A stretch of 64,000 nt of DNA from Hyphodiscus hymeniophilus (lineage: Eukaryota; Ascomycota; Leotiomycetes; Helotiales; Hyphodiscaceae), in the NCBI GenBank assembly GCA_016508695.1, contig VNKQ01000019.1, positions 186,001 through 250,000 on the forward strand. The letters are read 5' to 3'. A model generated the notes under the pieces. That model was not told the origin of the DNA, searched no databases, and saw only the letters and a list, made by a program, of their open reading frames with translations. This document shows, piece after piece, positions 12,670 through 23,097 of this stretch. Both the position numbers and the translations under genes were made by a program. Numbering within the stretch: the first letter of the stretch is position 1; each line of letters opens with the position of its first letter.

Positions 12670-13819
12670 CTACTGTCGAATCAAACTTAGAATAGCGGTC
12701 CTAGTGATGCTGGAAGAGTGTGCCCTAGTGGAAGGAAAGATATTGGGAAAACGACGTTCCCGTTCAATTCCCGTCACGGCTTCGAATCCCCCGGCAAGGA
12801 AAGGCATTTCGCACCCTTTTGATCTCTCTGCCGCACTAAGTAAGCAAATCATCGGTCCATCGGTCCAACCCAACGTCTCTCTCTCCTCATCCATGACTCT
12901 CGCGTACTCGAGAAGCAAGCGATACATATACACTTGCATGTCCTTATGTCTCAGCACCTCCCCAGCCCATGCCTGCCCATCGTGCGCCATCTTCCTAGCC
13001 AACCCATAAGAGACCAGTGAACCCAACCTTTGTATTGTTGTTGAGCCATTTACCCATGGACTCGCTTCTCTTCATAGGGGCTTGGTACCACGCTTCCAGC
13101 TGCCACATTTCCAAGGACAGATTCTGAACATCGATGAATTTGGAATTATTGGGCATGAGAAGGGCCTGGGTGCCGTTCAGCATCGGTACGAGACGATGTC
13201 TGTGAGATCCTTTCCAGTTTTCCTCTTTGTTGCGCTCGCCCGATGCAAAGCCGCAGCAGAGAAAGATGTCTGATCTCTCGTCCCACGGGTCTCTCCAAAT
13301 CTTTGCCCAGAAATGGTTGCTGTTGCATGTCGCCTTGCCGTTTCGTACCTGGATAATCTCGATTTGGGATTTGATTGCAGCTCGCATTCGAGTCTGGTTG
13401 AAAGCCCATAGTGGTTTGAGATCATGATAGATCTGGTCCCAGAATTCTCCGGTGATGATCACGTCGTTATCAACAGCGTCATGATGCCATTTGTCCCAAC
13501 CAGGCGGTGGGTGTCTTCCACGTCTTGCGCGATATGCCGAGGCTGAAGAAGCTAGCTCGTGTGTTTCTTTGCGTAAGAGCTGCTCAAATTCCCTGTCAGC
13601 TTTGAGGAGCAGGTGGATGATGGGATGAGTATCATCTGCTGGTGCAGTATTCGGTGCCACTGGAGCAACATCATGACTTGCCGTCAAAATTGAGAGTGAT
13701 TTGATAGGAGAAAGATTGAAGCTTGATAAGGCGAGATATGAGCCAAGGATTGACAAAGTCGCCAGCGCTGCCAATACTGGGATAAGTCTGTGTCGAGAAA
13801 TCATTGCAGATGATGGCAC
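12670..13819 (-). pseudogene. GT90/CAP10-like glycosyltransferase, middle missing
   Basis: Reading down the minus strand, a 274-codon frame starts at 13819 (a second Met lies five codons on). It has a signal-anchor helix at about 10-32 and the family N-terminal pattern HPIIHLLLKAD...RRGRHPPPGWDKW, as in capsule-associated CAP10 (GT90) proteins that act in the Golgi. The HRHRLV motif is also present. At about 13025 the frame shifts, and the next frame gives HDGQAWAGEVLRHKDM followed by MYRLLLEYARV, the usual C-terminus of this family. The roughly 80-100 residue core normally between these points, with the sugar-nucleotide region, is not seen on any frame. I infer an internal deletion plus a frameshift; an unusual short paralogue is the alternative. 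Confidence 0.6.
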
Positions 13820-14264
13820 AGAACAAGAGCGTTGAGCAAAGAATACAAAGTCTTTTCTCCAACAATAGAGTTCGGCGTGATTATCACCTTGGCTTTGGCT
13901 TGTCTGCTATGCGCACAAAGGATCAACAGGTAATCAATAGTGTCGTCGTCAAGACCACACCAGACTCAGCACGCTCTCGTTGACCTGCGGCTGAGCCCTA
14001 TTCACTTGAAATTGAGGCCTAATGTGGATATGAATATCAAGCTATAATATTCACGCATGCATGTATAAGAAAGTAATGAAGAGCAACAGTTCCTGAATTG
14101 GAAAGAGGTCCTCGTAGATTCTATGCAGCCGTTTTCAACGCCCACTTAAATGTTTCCCAGGTCATTCCAAGTCAAAATAAAAGACTTTGACCTCATGATA
14201 CGCCAACCAATGCATTCTGGTCCCAAGGTATACATCCCTCCAGCTATAACATAGCCCCAGACCC
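13820..14264. other. intergenic region, no gene seen
   Basis: Lies upstream of the GT90-like gene and downstream of the zinc-binding protein gene, both on the minus strand. No recognisable content. Confidence 0.4.
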
Positions 14265-15623
14265 TCAATTCGGCGATGACAAAGTTTGACTACTCTCACT
14301 CTCTGGATCCCCTCCCTCGGCTCTCTTGACCTTGACCTTTATCTTTGTGACGTCCGGCCCTCCCACTGATGGTATATTTGGTTTCATGCTGCCCTTCCCA
14401 ATCAACGACTTCTTCTTGCTGCCCATATTCTCCTTGCCTTTCTTCACCATACTCTTCAGCTTTTTCTTCGGTTCCACGACCACTGTCCCAAAGTCCCCAT
14501 CGTTATCATCGTCCATATCTACATCTTCGTCATCGCTATTTGGAACCTTCTGCTCGAAACTCAGATTCGACGATGACATCTGAGAGGCGGATTTCACCAT
14601 TTTAGGAGCCTTAAGCTTGGTCATCGCCGTCTTCTTTATCTTCTTCTTCTTCTGTGGTGATGAATCGGAATCAACTTCTTCGTCCGCTCCCCGCTTGTTG
14701 GGACTACCCTTCTTCGCGTTCGCTCCTGGCGCTGGAGTTCCATTTCGACTTCCTGGCGGGGTGGTCCCATTCTGACTACCATTCCCATTCCCGTTCCCAT
14801 TCTGTATCTTCAGCAGAGCTGTTCTTGAAGAGTCTCGCCCTCCGCCACCAATGCACTTGACCATATGGTTATTCATTCGCTTGATCGGGAGGAAGGTATT
14901 ACAGTTGTGACATTTTGCGTGTGGAAATGGTATAGGCTTGATAGGTCCTTCGTTCGGGGGTGGAGATATACCGGGAGAATCTTGACTTCCATTGGGCGTG
15001 CCCTCTGCGGTAGTTTGGGCCTTCAATGGGTTGACCATATCCTTTTTCTTCTTCCCTCTACCTGGTCCTTCAGGTACGAAAGTTTGACCATATATGTCGA
15101 AGTATGGTTTATCGATAAAGGGACGCTTCTTGCAGTATTCAATCCCCGGTTCGGGTTTCTTTGCGCCTTTGCCGTCGGTAGGATGGAGTAGTCGAGGTAG
15201 ACCACATTTCGGGCAGCGTATTTCGTGGACGTCTTTTAAGGGATTTCCTGTCAAGGTGACCTCTCCATGCTTGTATACCGCAGCTTCTGTCTTGACTATC
15301 CCCGGGTCCATTCCTGTTTCCATTATCTCGTCCAACGGAGCTGCCGCAACTTCCTCTACCATTTGCTCGACAACTATCGCTGCAGAGCTAGCTCTTGCCA
15401 TCTTCTCTTCTCGGTGGGTATTGAGAACAATGTCGTGTACAATATTGTAGAAGATATCTTCGAGGACGGCACGGGCCTATTAAGACATGTTTGTTAGTAT
15501 TTCCGGGCAACATAAGACGACGATGAAGAGATAATGAATTACCAAATTTCCCACCTCATCACGGGGCTCATCATCGCCAGCGAGTACGAGGCCCCTTTGT
15601 GGAAAGCTTTCGTTGCTAGGCAT
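14265..15623 (-). CDS. CxxC zinc-binding nuclear protein, function not recognised
   Basis: Exons (transcript order) 15623-15543 and 15476-14265 give 430 residues. The N-terminus has a predicted helix (ARAVLEDIFYNIVHD...HREEK) resembling histone-fold or coactivator interaction helices. Two cysteine motifs follow: IRCPKCGLPRLL with a later EYC, and CHNCNTFLPIKRMNNHMVKC, a CCHC-type finger at about 225-245. The C-terminal half is low in order: Asn/Gly repeats, then alternating acidic (SDDEDVDMDDDND) and lysine-rich segments like nuclear localisation signals. It looks like a chromatin or transcription cofactor, but I do not recognise the gene. The start at 15623 gives a 27-codon first exon that splices phase 0. 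Confidence 0.75.
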
Positions 15624-16176
15624 CTTGTGTTGAACCTCTAAGACCGATAGGGCTGGCTTTGGTGTGCGGACTCCAAGGGGACGTTTGTAATATTCAACGA
15701 GAAAGAGCAAGCAGACGCAAGAACAATCAACAAAATAGAAACATGGGAAGGAGCTTCTTCCAAGCTCTCAGCAAGAGTCTGGTATGGTTCCCATACTATT
15801 ATTGGTGACACTGGACACGATCAGGAGACAATCTCTTGCTGGGTGGTAAGTGATGAAACCCAAAGCTCACGTTTGGATTCTGGGATTTTGCCTCGCGCTA
15901 AGTTTAAGGTTTGGGGGAAGGGCCAAGGCGGTGTGAAGTTGAATGGGGAGACGGACGAGTAACCCACGACCAAATCGTCATGGTGGAATCTGAACTTGAA
16001 AGAGCCGCATCTCTCCCTCCATTCCTCCCAAGAGGTGATTTGAGGAAGCCCAGTCTCGTTTAATCTCTGTTTGTTTACTTTGTTGTTTACTTTGATGTTT
16101 GCTCAAAGGTTTTCTTGGAAGTGAAGTTTATTTGAACTTCACTCTGCCGTTTACTCTCTGAAGCTCTTTCAACACA
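15624..16176. other. shared promoter region of divergent genes
   Basis: Lies between the start of the zinc-binding protein gene (minus) and the GNAT gene (plus). The stretch at 16070-16140 has repeated TTTGTT/TTTACTTTG runs. No coding signal was found. Confidence 0.45.
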
Positions 16177-17247
16177 ATGGACGCCAAAACCTCCTCAAAC
16201 ACCATGAGCGTCCCTCCAGAGCCCGCACGTGTACAACAATCGTCAATACGTTCTTTCTTCCAGCCACGAGCTCCAAACTACACACCACCGCCAGTTATTC
16301 ACAATGGGCCAGCTAGTCCAACACCAGTTCCAGACCCGTCGATTCAACCCTCAGTATCCTCTCCTCCCCCGAACAACGAGAATGGCTCCGTTTCAACCGT
16401 TCCCAAGCAATCGACCATCTCCCAGATCGAACCCTCCCATATCCAACCACTCCGCCGAATCAATGCCCTCCTCCTCCCCGTAAACTACCCCGACTCGTTC
16501 TACCGCAACATCCTCGACCCAAGCACCACACCCTCCTTCTCCCGCGTCATACTCTGGCAAGACGGGCCATCCAATCCGCCAAAGGTCGTAGGCGGGATAG
16601 TCTGCCGTCTCGATCCCTCTCTCGCCCCAGACTCCACGCCAGCAGCTCCAAAATACGTTGAAGGGTGCTTTGATATATACGTCCAGTCTCTGGTGCTGCT
16701 GAGTCCATACAGGGGCCATGGATTGGCGGCCGCCGCATTGAAGAGCGTGATCGACACAGCGACAGAACAGATTCGCGTCAGGATAGCGGGGCTATTCGCG
16801 CATGTGTGGACCGAGAATACCGATGCATTGGAGTGGTACGTTGCGAGGGGGTTCACAAAAGAGGAGCCGGTCATCCCAGGATACTACAGGAGGCTGAAGC
16901 CAGATTCCGCTTGGATTCTGAGGAAGAGGTTGAGCATTGGAGATCATCTGTCTCGTCCATCACCCGGTGCCGCTCCAAAGGGAGCCCCCGCCCCATCAAC
17001 GGCAGATGCACCACCTGCCCAGACAAGCAGACCTCCTGGTTTCTCCCGTGCGACATCTTTTCAAGATCGGAGACCAGATAGGGAGTGGAATGATTTGCCA
17101 GAAGATGTATTGGGAGGCTCGTTGCTGAAACCTCCGAGTGAGTTTGCTTCAAAGGAGGGAAGCACGGCAAGTTCGAGAAGCTCTTCCAGGAGCGCCCCGA
17201 GGAAGAAGAAGGAACGCTTGTACCCCGCAGCTGCATTCGGCTCCTGA
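16177..17247 (+). CDS. Naa50-like GNAT acetyltransferase with PIP-box-like N-terminus
   Basis: One exon, 356 residues. The core at about 95-255 is a GNAT fold like the N-terminal acetyltransferase Naa50: VGGIVCRL strand, LVLLSPYRGHGLAAAAL with the acetyl-CoA loop (R-G-H-G-L, near 180), and HVWTENTDALEWYVARGF, the typical Asn-Tyr C-terminal signature, then PGYYRRL. Naa50 acetylates N-terminal Met-hydrophobic ends and supports sister-chromatid cohesion in animals. Unlike animal Naa50 (about 170 residues) it has a Pro/Ser-rich N-terminal arm, and residues 21-28 (QSSIRSFF) match the PCNA-binding pattern QxxIxxFF. The disordered C-terminal tail is basic at the end (RKKKERL). The acetyltransferase assignment is firm; the PCNA link is inference. 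Confidence 0.85.
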   Translation: MDAKTSSNTMSVPPEPARVQQSSIRSFFQPRAPNYTPPPVIHNGPASPTPVPDPSIQPSVSSPPPNNENGSVSTVPKQSTISQIEPSHIQPLRRINALLLPVNYPDSFYRNILDPSTTPSFSRVILWQDGPSNPPKVVGGIVCRLDPSLAPDSTPAAPKYVEGCFDIYVQSLVLLSPYRGHGLAAAALKSVIDTATEQIRVRIAGLFAHVWTENTDALEWYVARGFTKEEPVIPGYYRRLKPDSAWILRKRLSIGDHLSRPSPGAAPKGAPAPSTADAPPAQTSRPPGFSRATSFQDRRPDREWNDLPEDVLGGSLLKPPSEFASKEGSTASSRSSSRSAPRKKKERLYPAAAFGS

Positions 17248-17522
17248 AATTGGATACCTCTGGTTCATTGCATCGGAAGGGAAGGCTCAAAGTAGCCATT
17301 AACGCGTAGAAATGGGATGGTTATGTTTGGGGTCTGCATTTGAGGGAGTTCGGATAAGCGGTTGGGGAGTTCAGAGGTATTGGAAAATGAGCACAGAGAA
17401 ATAATGTAAAAGTAGATGTTCCAGCAATGAGAGGCTTACACAAGTCCAAGTCACAGGAGTCCCTTCAATTATATCGAGATGGGTTGTGAATTTCTCACAT
17501 TCTCTATAGTACAGTGAATCAC

Positions 17523-19335
17523 TCATGATTTGTCAGACAGAACAGCTTTCTTCCCCTGTTTTGGGGCAGTCAACGAGAACAAGAAGACATGCTGCGCATG
17601 CTCGTCTTTCTTCGCTACCACAGCTGAGCCATCTTTGCCCTGGTCAGATGAAGTATGGGAACTTTCCAAGCCTCGATCCGTCGAGCTCTTATTACCATCC
17701 GCTCCTCGCGAGACCTCACTGTGCTTCTCCTTAGAGTCCCCAGCGTTCTGTTTCTCTTTATCATCCTCATCTTGGTCAAGACTCCCATCCTCGGTGTAGC
17801 CCCACATTAGTTTGAAATCTCCCCGGAGAAACGCAGTACCCCACAAGGAGCCTAAGACAGTTGGAACAAGGTAGAATAGCGCCGGTTGCCCATGCTTGAA
17901 GATGTTCAGAACAACCAGTGTCGTGACCAGCCCGAGAACATATCCGATCAGCGACGCCTTGAAGTAAACCTTCTTAAAACGGGCTCCATCGGCAATGGTG
18001 GGCTCGTCCTTCGATCCCCAAGTCCAGAATCTTTCTCCCCACTTGCCTGTGGCTTCATGATAAGGAGCCTTCTTCTCATCTTTTCTTGTGGGATGTCGAA
18101 GGTAGTGGAGATAGAGATCGAAGCGAAGTGCGAGTGCCATCATGATACCAGGTAAGACGACATCACCGAGTCCGAGCATGCTACCTCGACCTGGGCCTGG
18201 GAATACGAGCTTGATAGGAGCTTCGAGGCTGGTGGCGACCGTGATCATCATAGGGCTGAGGGTAGAATCAGTCTCTGCAACGTGGGGTAGTCGTTGACGT
18301 ACGTATAGAATACCATGACGATGTCATACACAAACAGTCCGGCCAAGACCATAGAGCCAGTCCAGAACGTGGTGGGCGACATGAGCTGAAGAGTTCCATA
18401 GCAGAATCCGAAGCCGATGATATTCAACAGCCACCACGCCTTCCCGCTCACGTTGTAGGCTATTATGGTTGCGATACCAATGAAAAGTCCAATCTATAAG
18501 ATGCATGGATTAGCGATCACTGTTTGACCATATAGGCTGGGAGTTTCAACGATCAGTAGATGCTCCAAGATGGAGGACAAACCCAAATCTCAATTTTGGG
18601 GAAACTCACCATATCGTTGATCTGCACTTTTGATTTCCCGTTGACAATTCCATGGATATAGCCTCTGAAGATCCAGTGATTCCTAAGCAACGCTCGGAGA
18701 GTCCATAGCTTCTTATTGACGAATGCTGGAAACTGGACCGAGGAGAGTAATCCAGGAAATGGATTGGTCTTGTCCGTAAAGGAGTGATGAAGCTGAACAC
18801 CACGCGGCTTGGCTTTCCCCGTAACCTGCTGGGCCAGAAGGGGGTCGATCATGTAGGTCTTGCCACGTGACGACCAAACAGACGGGAATACGAAAGTAGT
18901 AGCCACATTGAGAGAGTCCGCGGCGATCTTGCCAACTCCAAAGACTCCGATGAGAGAGAAGTAGTAGTTGAGAATCTTATTGAGAAGTTTGGGGTCCTGA
19001 ATCCACTTGATGAGGAAGTACAGGCCCGTCAGGGTGAGGCCCGCGAGGACTGGGAAAAGAATGGCATCTGATGGCGAGAGTCCTTCGACGGTAGATTCGA
19101 CATCGACTTCATCGTCGTCTTCGTCTTTTGCCGCTTTGGACTTTTTTGGCTCTGCTGCCGATGGTGGACGGCGTAGAGAAGCATGAGCTCCTATGTAAAT
19201 GGGGAAAAGGGCGCTGATAATGAGGTGGATGTACATCTGGATCAGCTCCCGTTCGTCGTAGACTCTGCAGCCCCATTCTCCGATGAACTGAAGTGTTCGG
19301 CTATCACCGTCGAAATGGCTAAAGAACTTGTCCAT
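17523..19335 (-). CDS. signal peptide peptidase (intramembrane aspartyl protease)
   Basis: Exons 19335-18610, 18493-18303 and 18255-17523 (transcript order) give 549 residues. The enzyme cuts leftover signal peptides and other type II membrane helices in the ER membrane. Visible are multiple membrane segments, the first catalytic motif in GLFVYDIVMVFYTP (Asp299), the second in LGLGDVVLPG (Asp337), and the PAL motif in HGQPALFYLVP. The first intron joins at NDM/IGLF; the second joins TAC-ACC to restore FYTPMMITVAT, the expected family sequence. I chose Met at 19335 (MDKFFSHF) over an upstream in-frame Met because it sits just before the first membrane helix. The C-terminal tail of about 90 residues is acidic and disordered. 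Confidence 0.92.
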
Positions 19336-19661
19336 TCTGACGAATATGTTTGAAAACCTCAGATCGCAGGTGGGCGATATGTTGGAGATGAGAGGTGCGA
19401 GGTTTAAGTAGTGAAAGGACAGAAGGCTGCATTTTCTAAACAGGCGAAGGACAAGGCGGAGAGAGTTTTTTAGCGTGCTGTCAGCCTTGCCTGAGAAAAC
19501 ACCAACAAACCCCAGATATCCTAATTCACCAGTCCTCACTCCGCCAATACATTTCGTAAGCCATTTCCTAAGCATTTTTGGCTGTCAGTCTACAATTTTA
19601 AAGCCGAAACTAGTCACGATCTATTTCTCGAATCTCAACACTCCGCACAGATTCGTCCATA
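19336..19661. promoter_or_regulatory. bidirectional promoter, SPP / cyclophilin
   Basis: A 326-base gap between start codons of two divergent conserved genes. No specific element is recognised. Confidence 0.4.
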
Positions 19662-20275
19662 ATGGCGACCAATATCTCGTTGGAGACAACGATGGTAACT
19701 TACTATGGTTCTTCTCTGCTCCAACTTCTCCGATGCTGATCTCGACTCCCAGGGCACCATAGTAGTAGAGCTCTATCACGACCACGCACCAAGGGTATAT
19801 CTCTCTCGACCCCTCTCGACCCCTCTCACACTCTCTTTCAGCACAAACTAACCCCCAACAGACATGCAAGAACTTCGAGACCCTAACCCGCCGCGGCTAC
19901 TACGACAGCATCCTCTTCCACCGCATCATCCCCAACTTCATGCTCCAGACGGGCGACCCCACGGGGACCGGCCGCGGCGGGCAGTCGATCTACGGCGACA
20001 AGTTCGCGGACGAGATCTCGCCGGCGCTGAAGCATACCGGCGCGGGCGTGCTTAGCATGGCCAACAGCGGGCCCGACACCAACGGGAGCCAGTTCTTCAT
20101 CACGCTGGCGCCCACCCCGTGGCTGGACGGGAAGCATACCATCTTCGGGCGCGTGACGAGGGGGATGGGCGTCGTGAAGAGGATGGGGATGGTCAGGACG
20201 GGGGCGGAGGATAGGCCTGCGGATGAGGTTAGGATTGTCAAGGCTGTGGTGGTAGAGGGTGAGGATGCTTTATGA
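19662..20275 (+). CDS. cyclophilin-type peptidyl-prolyl isomerase, PPIL1/Cyp1-like
   Basis: Three exons, 19662-19694, 19753-19794 and 19862-20275, give 162 residues, the usual size of single-domain cyclophilins of the PPIL1 type, which act in the spliceosome. The first two exons (11 and 14 codons) are supplied by MATNISLETTM and GTIVVELYHDHAPR. The third carries FHRIIPNFM, the GDPTGTGRGG motif, GPDTNGSQFFITLAP and WLDGKHTIFGRV, so the catalytic Arg, Phe and active-site Trp are all present. Exon 3 is notably GC-rich (many GCC/GGC codons) compared with neighbouring genes. It is divergent from the signal peptide peptidase gene. Confidence 0.92.
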
Positions 20276-21057
20276 GAACGAGTGGGCATTTCGTTGCGAG
20301 GACCGGGCATTGCATGGAGTTGGGGAAGTTGGTCTGGTTGATTTGGTATTATCTTGAAAGGTAGAGGCTTGAAGCCTGGCTTAAGCAGCCGTATCCGCCA
20401 AAGATCCCACCTTCAACAACGGGTTTCTCAACTACGAGTATCCCATGACCTGGCGTGAGAAGCGTCCTTGAACGATATCGTATTAGCGAGCTACCTAATT
20501 TAGACAGTTTCATTCCCTTTCCTGCTACTGATTTCTGTGGTATAGAATAAGCAAGTCCTCTTATGGAGGGTCATTTCCTAACCCACGAACCGAAGTCACT
20601 ATTTTGCTTGGATAAGTGCAGGGGAAGGTTCAGGGCGAGGTGTAGAACGCGGACTTGTGAGAAATCCTTGCTGACTCGGAAGCTCATCGGTTGTAAGGCA
20701 TCTATTGCTATAGAAAAGCCCGACCCCTCATTACTTCGGACAGTTTTAATCGCATCACACCCAACAGAAATACTGAAAGAATGAAAAAGCTCTTCCGAAG
20801 ACTCTGTTTGCTCAGATCCTCAAGATCCACTGGTGTAGGAGTCTGGCGAAGGTCCGATTTTATTCAAAGTTTTCAATAATAGAGCCGGACGAGGCGAGGA
20901 GGAGTTCAAACCAGAGGAGAGATCTTCATCGTATTCTTCTCTACCTTTCTAGAATTCGCTATCTTGTCTAGATTCGTAAATTAATAGCCCTCCCATTACA
21001 CAGAGCTCTATTCCACCCACACCTTTGACAAGGTTCCATATACTAAATTATTCCCAC
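20276..21057. other. intergenic region between convergent genes
   Basis: 3' flanks of the cyclophilin and peroxiredoxin genes. No gene recognised. Confidence 0.45.
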
Positions 21058-21785
21058 TCAAAGCTTAGCCAATACAGCCTCAGCGCTCGAGACCGAGACC
21101 TCCCGACCAGGCTCCTTCTCAGCATATACGATCTTCCCATCATCGATAACCAAGGCGTATCGAGCCGTTCGCTCACCCATTGTCCATCCGAGCTTGCTGG
21201 AAAAGGCGGTTCCAGGGTCTGAGAGGAAGAGCTGTAAACAGAGCAGGTCAGCCATGATCAGCCATTCTCGCGCCTGTGGGGTATTCGGCAGGGAGTGGAC
21301 GCACGATAGAGTCGTCTTTGATGCCATTGGCCTTTCCCCACGCACTCATGACAAAGGCATCATTGTACGCAATGCAGGCCACGATATCGACGCCCTTGCC
21401 CTTCAATTTGGAGAGGTTCTCAATGAAGCCGGGTAAGTGCTTCGCCGAGCAGCCGGGGGTGAAGGCGCCAGGGACAGAGAAGATGACAACTTTCTTGCCG
21501 GCGAACTCTGGGGAGGAAGTCGTCAGCGCGGAACAGAGGAGCTTCAGAGTGGACAACGAGGAACGAGGGCAGCAAGCAGATTGTATCCCCTCAGACTGGA
21601 CGTATTTAATGTACTAAGAGGAGAGACTGGACGTATTTAATGTACTAAGAGGAGGGAATACCTTTGCTCGCATCATAGTTGATTGGGATACCGCATGATG
21701 TGATGTCTCCAGCTTCTGGTGTGTATGGGATGTAGCTAAATTGGACCCCGCTTGGAAAGGCATCTCCAACCTTGAGTTCTGCCAT
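21058..21785 (-). CDS. peroxiredoxin, PMP20/Prx5 type, with peroxisomal AKL end
   Basis: Exons 21785-21662, 21507-21305 and 21231-21058 give 166 residues. It reduces hydrogen peroxide and alkyl peroxides using thioredoxin or glutathione. The peroxidatic cysteine is Cys61 in FSVPGAFTPGCSAKHLPGF, with the conserved Thr/Pro before it; an Arg of the active site lies in GERTARYALVID. The last three residues, AKL, fit the PTS1 peroxisomal targeting rule [SAC][KRH]L, as in yeast PMP20-like proteins. An in-frame Met 38 codons upstream (21899) would add a hydrophobic N-terminus; I prefer 21785 because MAELKVGDAFP is the normal start. The first intron (154 bases) holds a perfect 31-base tandem duplication. 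Confidence 0.9.
21593..21654. repeat. 31-bp perfect tandem duplication inside a peroxiredoxin intron
   Basis: Two identical 31-base units (21593-21623 and 21624-21654), each containing GGACGTATTTAATGTACTAA. They lie just inside the 5' end of intron 1 of the minus-strand peroxiredoxin gene. Each unit carries a CTTAG on the coding strand that could serve as a false acceptor. Confidence 0.9.
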
Positions 21786-22395
21786 CTTTGAACTTGTTTG
21801 AATTGACTCGTTGAAAAGTGAGTATACGATATAAGAAGTCAGGATAGTAATGAGCAGGAAAGCAGAATATCTTGCAGATGAAGCTGGGAAGAATGGCATG
21901 TCGAGTTGAGGACCCTAAGCTTCTTATATGACGCTAAGTAGTGGGGGTCGGTGTCTTCCGACGTCAGCCCCGACGCAGGCACACCCCTGATTACGTGATC
22001 CGAGGGACTCTGCTGACAACTTCCGACCTTTCTAGACTTTGGTGCCTGAGCTGCGAGGCACAAGGATTACAGAGCTGGGGAAAGGGTGCTGATTGGATGG
22101 AGCTTGAGAGGAGAAAGATCTTATGTCACCTGCGAACAGTCACCACTAGTACTGAAGAACTGCAACAATTACAAAATAACGGACTTAGTCCGGCATCCTA
22201 CCAGAAATAACCTAGTTGCAACTTTAGACCCTTTCAAACCCCGCGGAACAGCAGATTTGGACTGACCAACGTGATGTATATATATATGAGATGTCTCCTC
22301 CGCAACTCATTGTGCACAGCTGTCCTCGAGCTACGTTCCATCTCGCAAAAAGCATTTTAGCCGTTGCAAAACGTCTCCCACACAGCACAAGAAAC
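21786..22395. promoter_or_regulatory. divergent promoter region, peroxiredoxin / DUF1348
   Basis: 610 bases between the chosen start codons. It contains the possible upstream in-frame extension of the peroxiredoxin (to 21899). No other gene is seen. Confidence 0.4.
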
Positions 22396-23097
22396 ATGGC
22401 TTCCTCCACCGCCGCGCAAACAACCAAGCCACCGCTTCCTCCGTTCACCGCGGAAAGCGCAAAGATAAAAGTCAAGGCTGCCCAAGACTTGTGGAACACG
22501 AGGTTGGTGCTCGTCGCTCTTCAAAGCACTCTGTTGTCGAGCATTTGACGAGTCTGGATGAGGCTGACTTTACTGCCAGAAACCCATCAGTCGTCAAGAA
22601 TGGGTACACCCCTGACTCTATCTGGAGGAACAGAGACACCTTTCTCAAGGGTCATAATGAGATTGTGGAGTTCCTGTCCAAGAAATGGAGCGTTGAGAAC
22701 GGGTACAGATTGAGGAAGGAATTGTTTGCTTTCACCGACAACAAAGTGAGCTGCTTGCTTCATCCCTCTGCTGGGGAAGATGGGGGAGACGTGTACTTGC
22801 GGCCCGGCCGGTTTGGGGAATGTGGCACTCAGCCTTCCGTGGCCGGCTTGTGTCAGCCTTGTTGAGATGTGTGGCTGACCATATGGATAGATTGCCGTCC
22901 AATTCTGGTATGAATGGCACGACACGACCGGTCAATGGTGGAGAACGTATGGTCTTGAGGATTGGACTTTCGCTGAGGATGGGAGAATGAGGAAGAGGCA
23001 GATGAGTGGCAATGATGTCAAACTCAGCGATGCCGAGAGGTGGTTCAAGGAGGGTATTGATGTAAACGAAGTTGACATCTCCGAGAAACATTGGTGA
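22396..23097 (+). CDS. DUF1348 / NTF2-like fold protein
   Basis: Exons 22396-22502, 22580-22745 and 22891-23097 give 159 residues. It matches the small NTF2-superfamily group DUF1348 (bacterial and fungal cone-fold proteins, function unsettled). Matching segments are KVKAAQDLWNTR, YTPDSIWRNRDTFLKG, EFLSKKW, YRLRKELFAFTDNKIAVQFWYEWHD, then WWRTYGLEDWTFAEDG, RMRKRQMSGNDV and a final ISEKHW. The exon 1/2 junction rebuilds a conserved Arg from AG and A; exon 2/3 joins NK/IAVQF. Length is normal for the family (145-160). It is probably cytosolic. No cluster partner suggests a substrate. Confidence 0.88.

Noticed and set aside
12704..13009. Plus-strand 101-codon open frame
   Set aside because: It lies opposite the GT90-like C-terminus, whose minus-strand reading has clear family motifs.
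21599..21654. CRISPR-like array from the 31-bp repeat
   Set aside because: Only two units, directly adjacent with no spacer, in a fungal intron.
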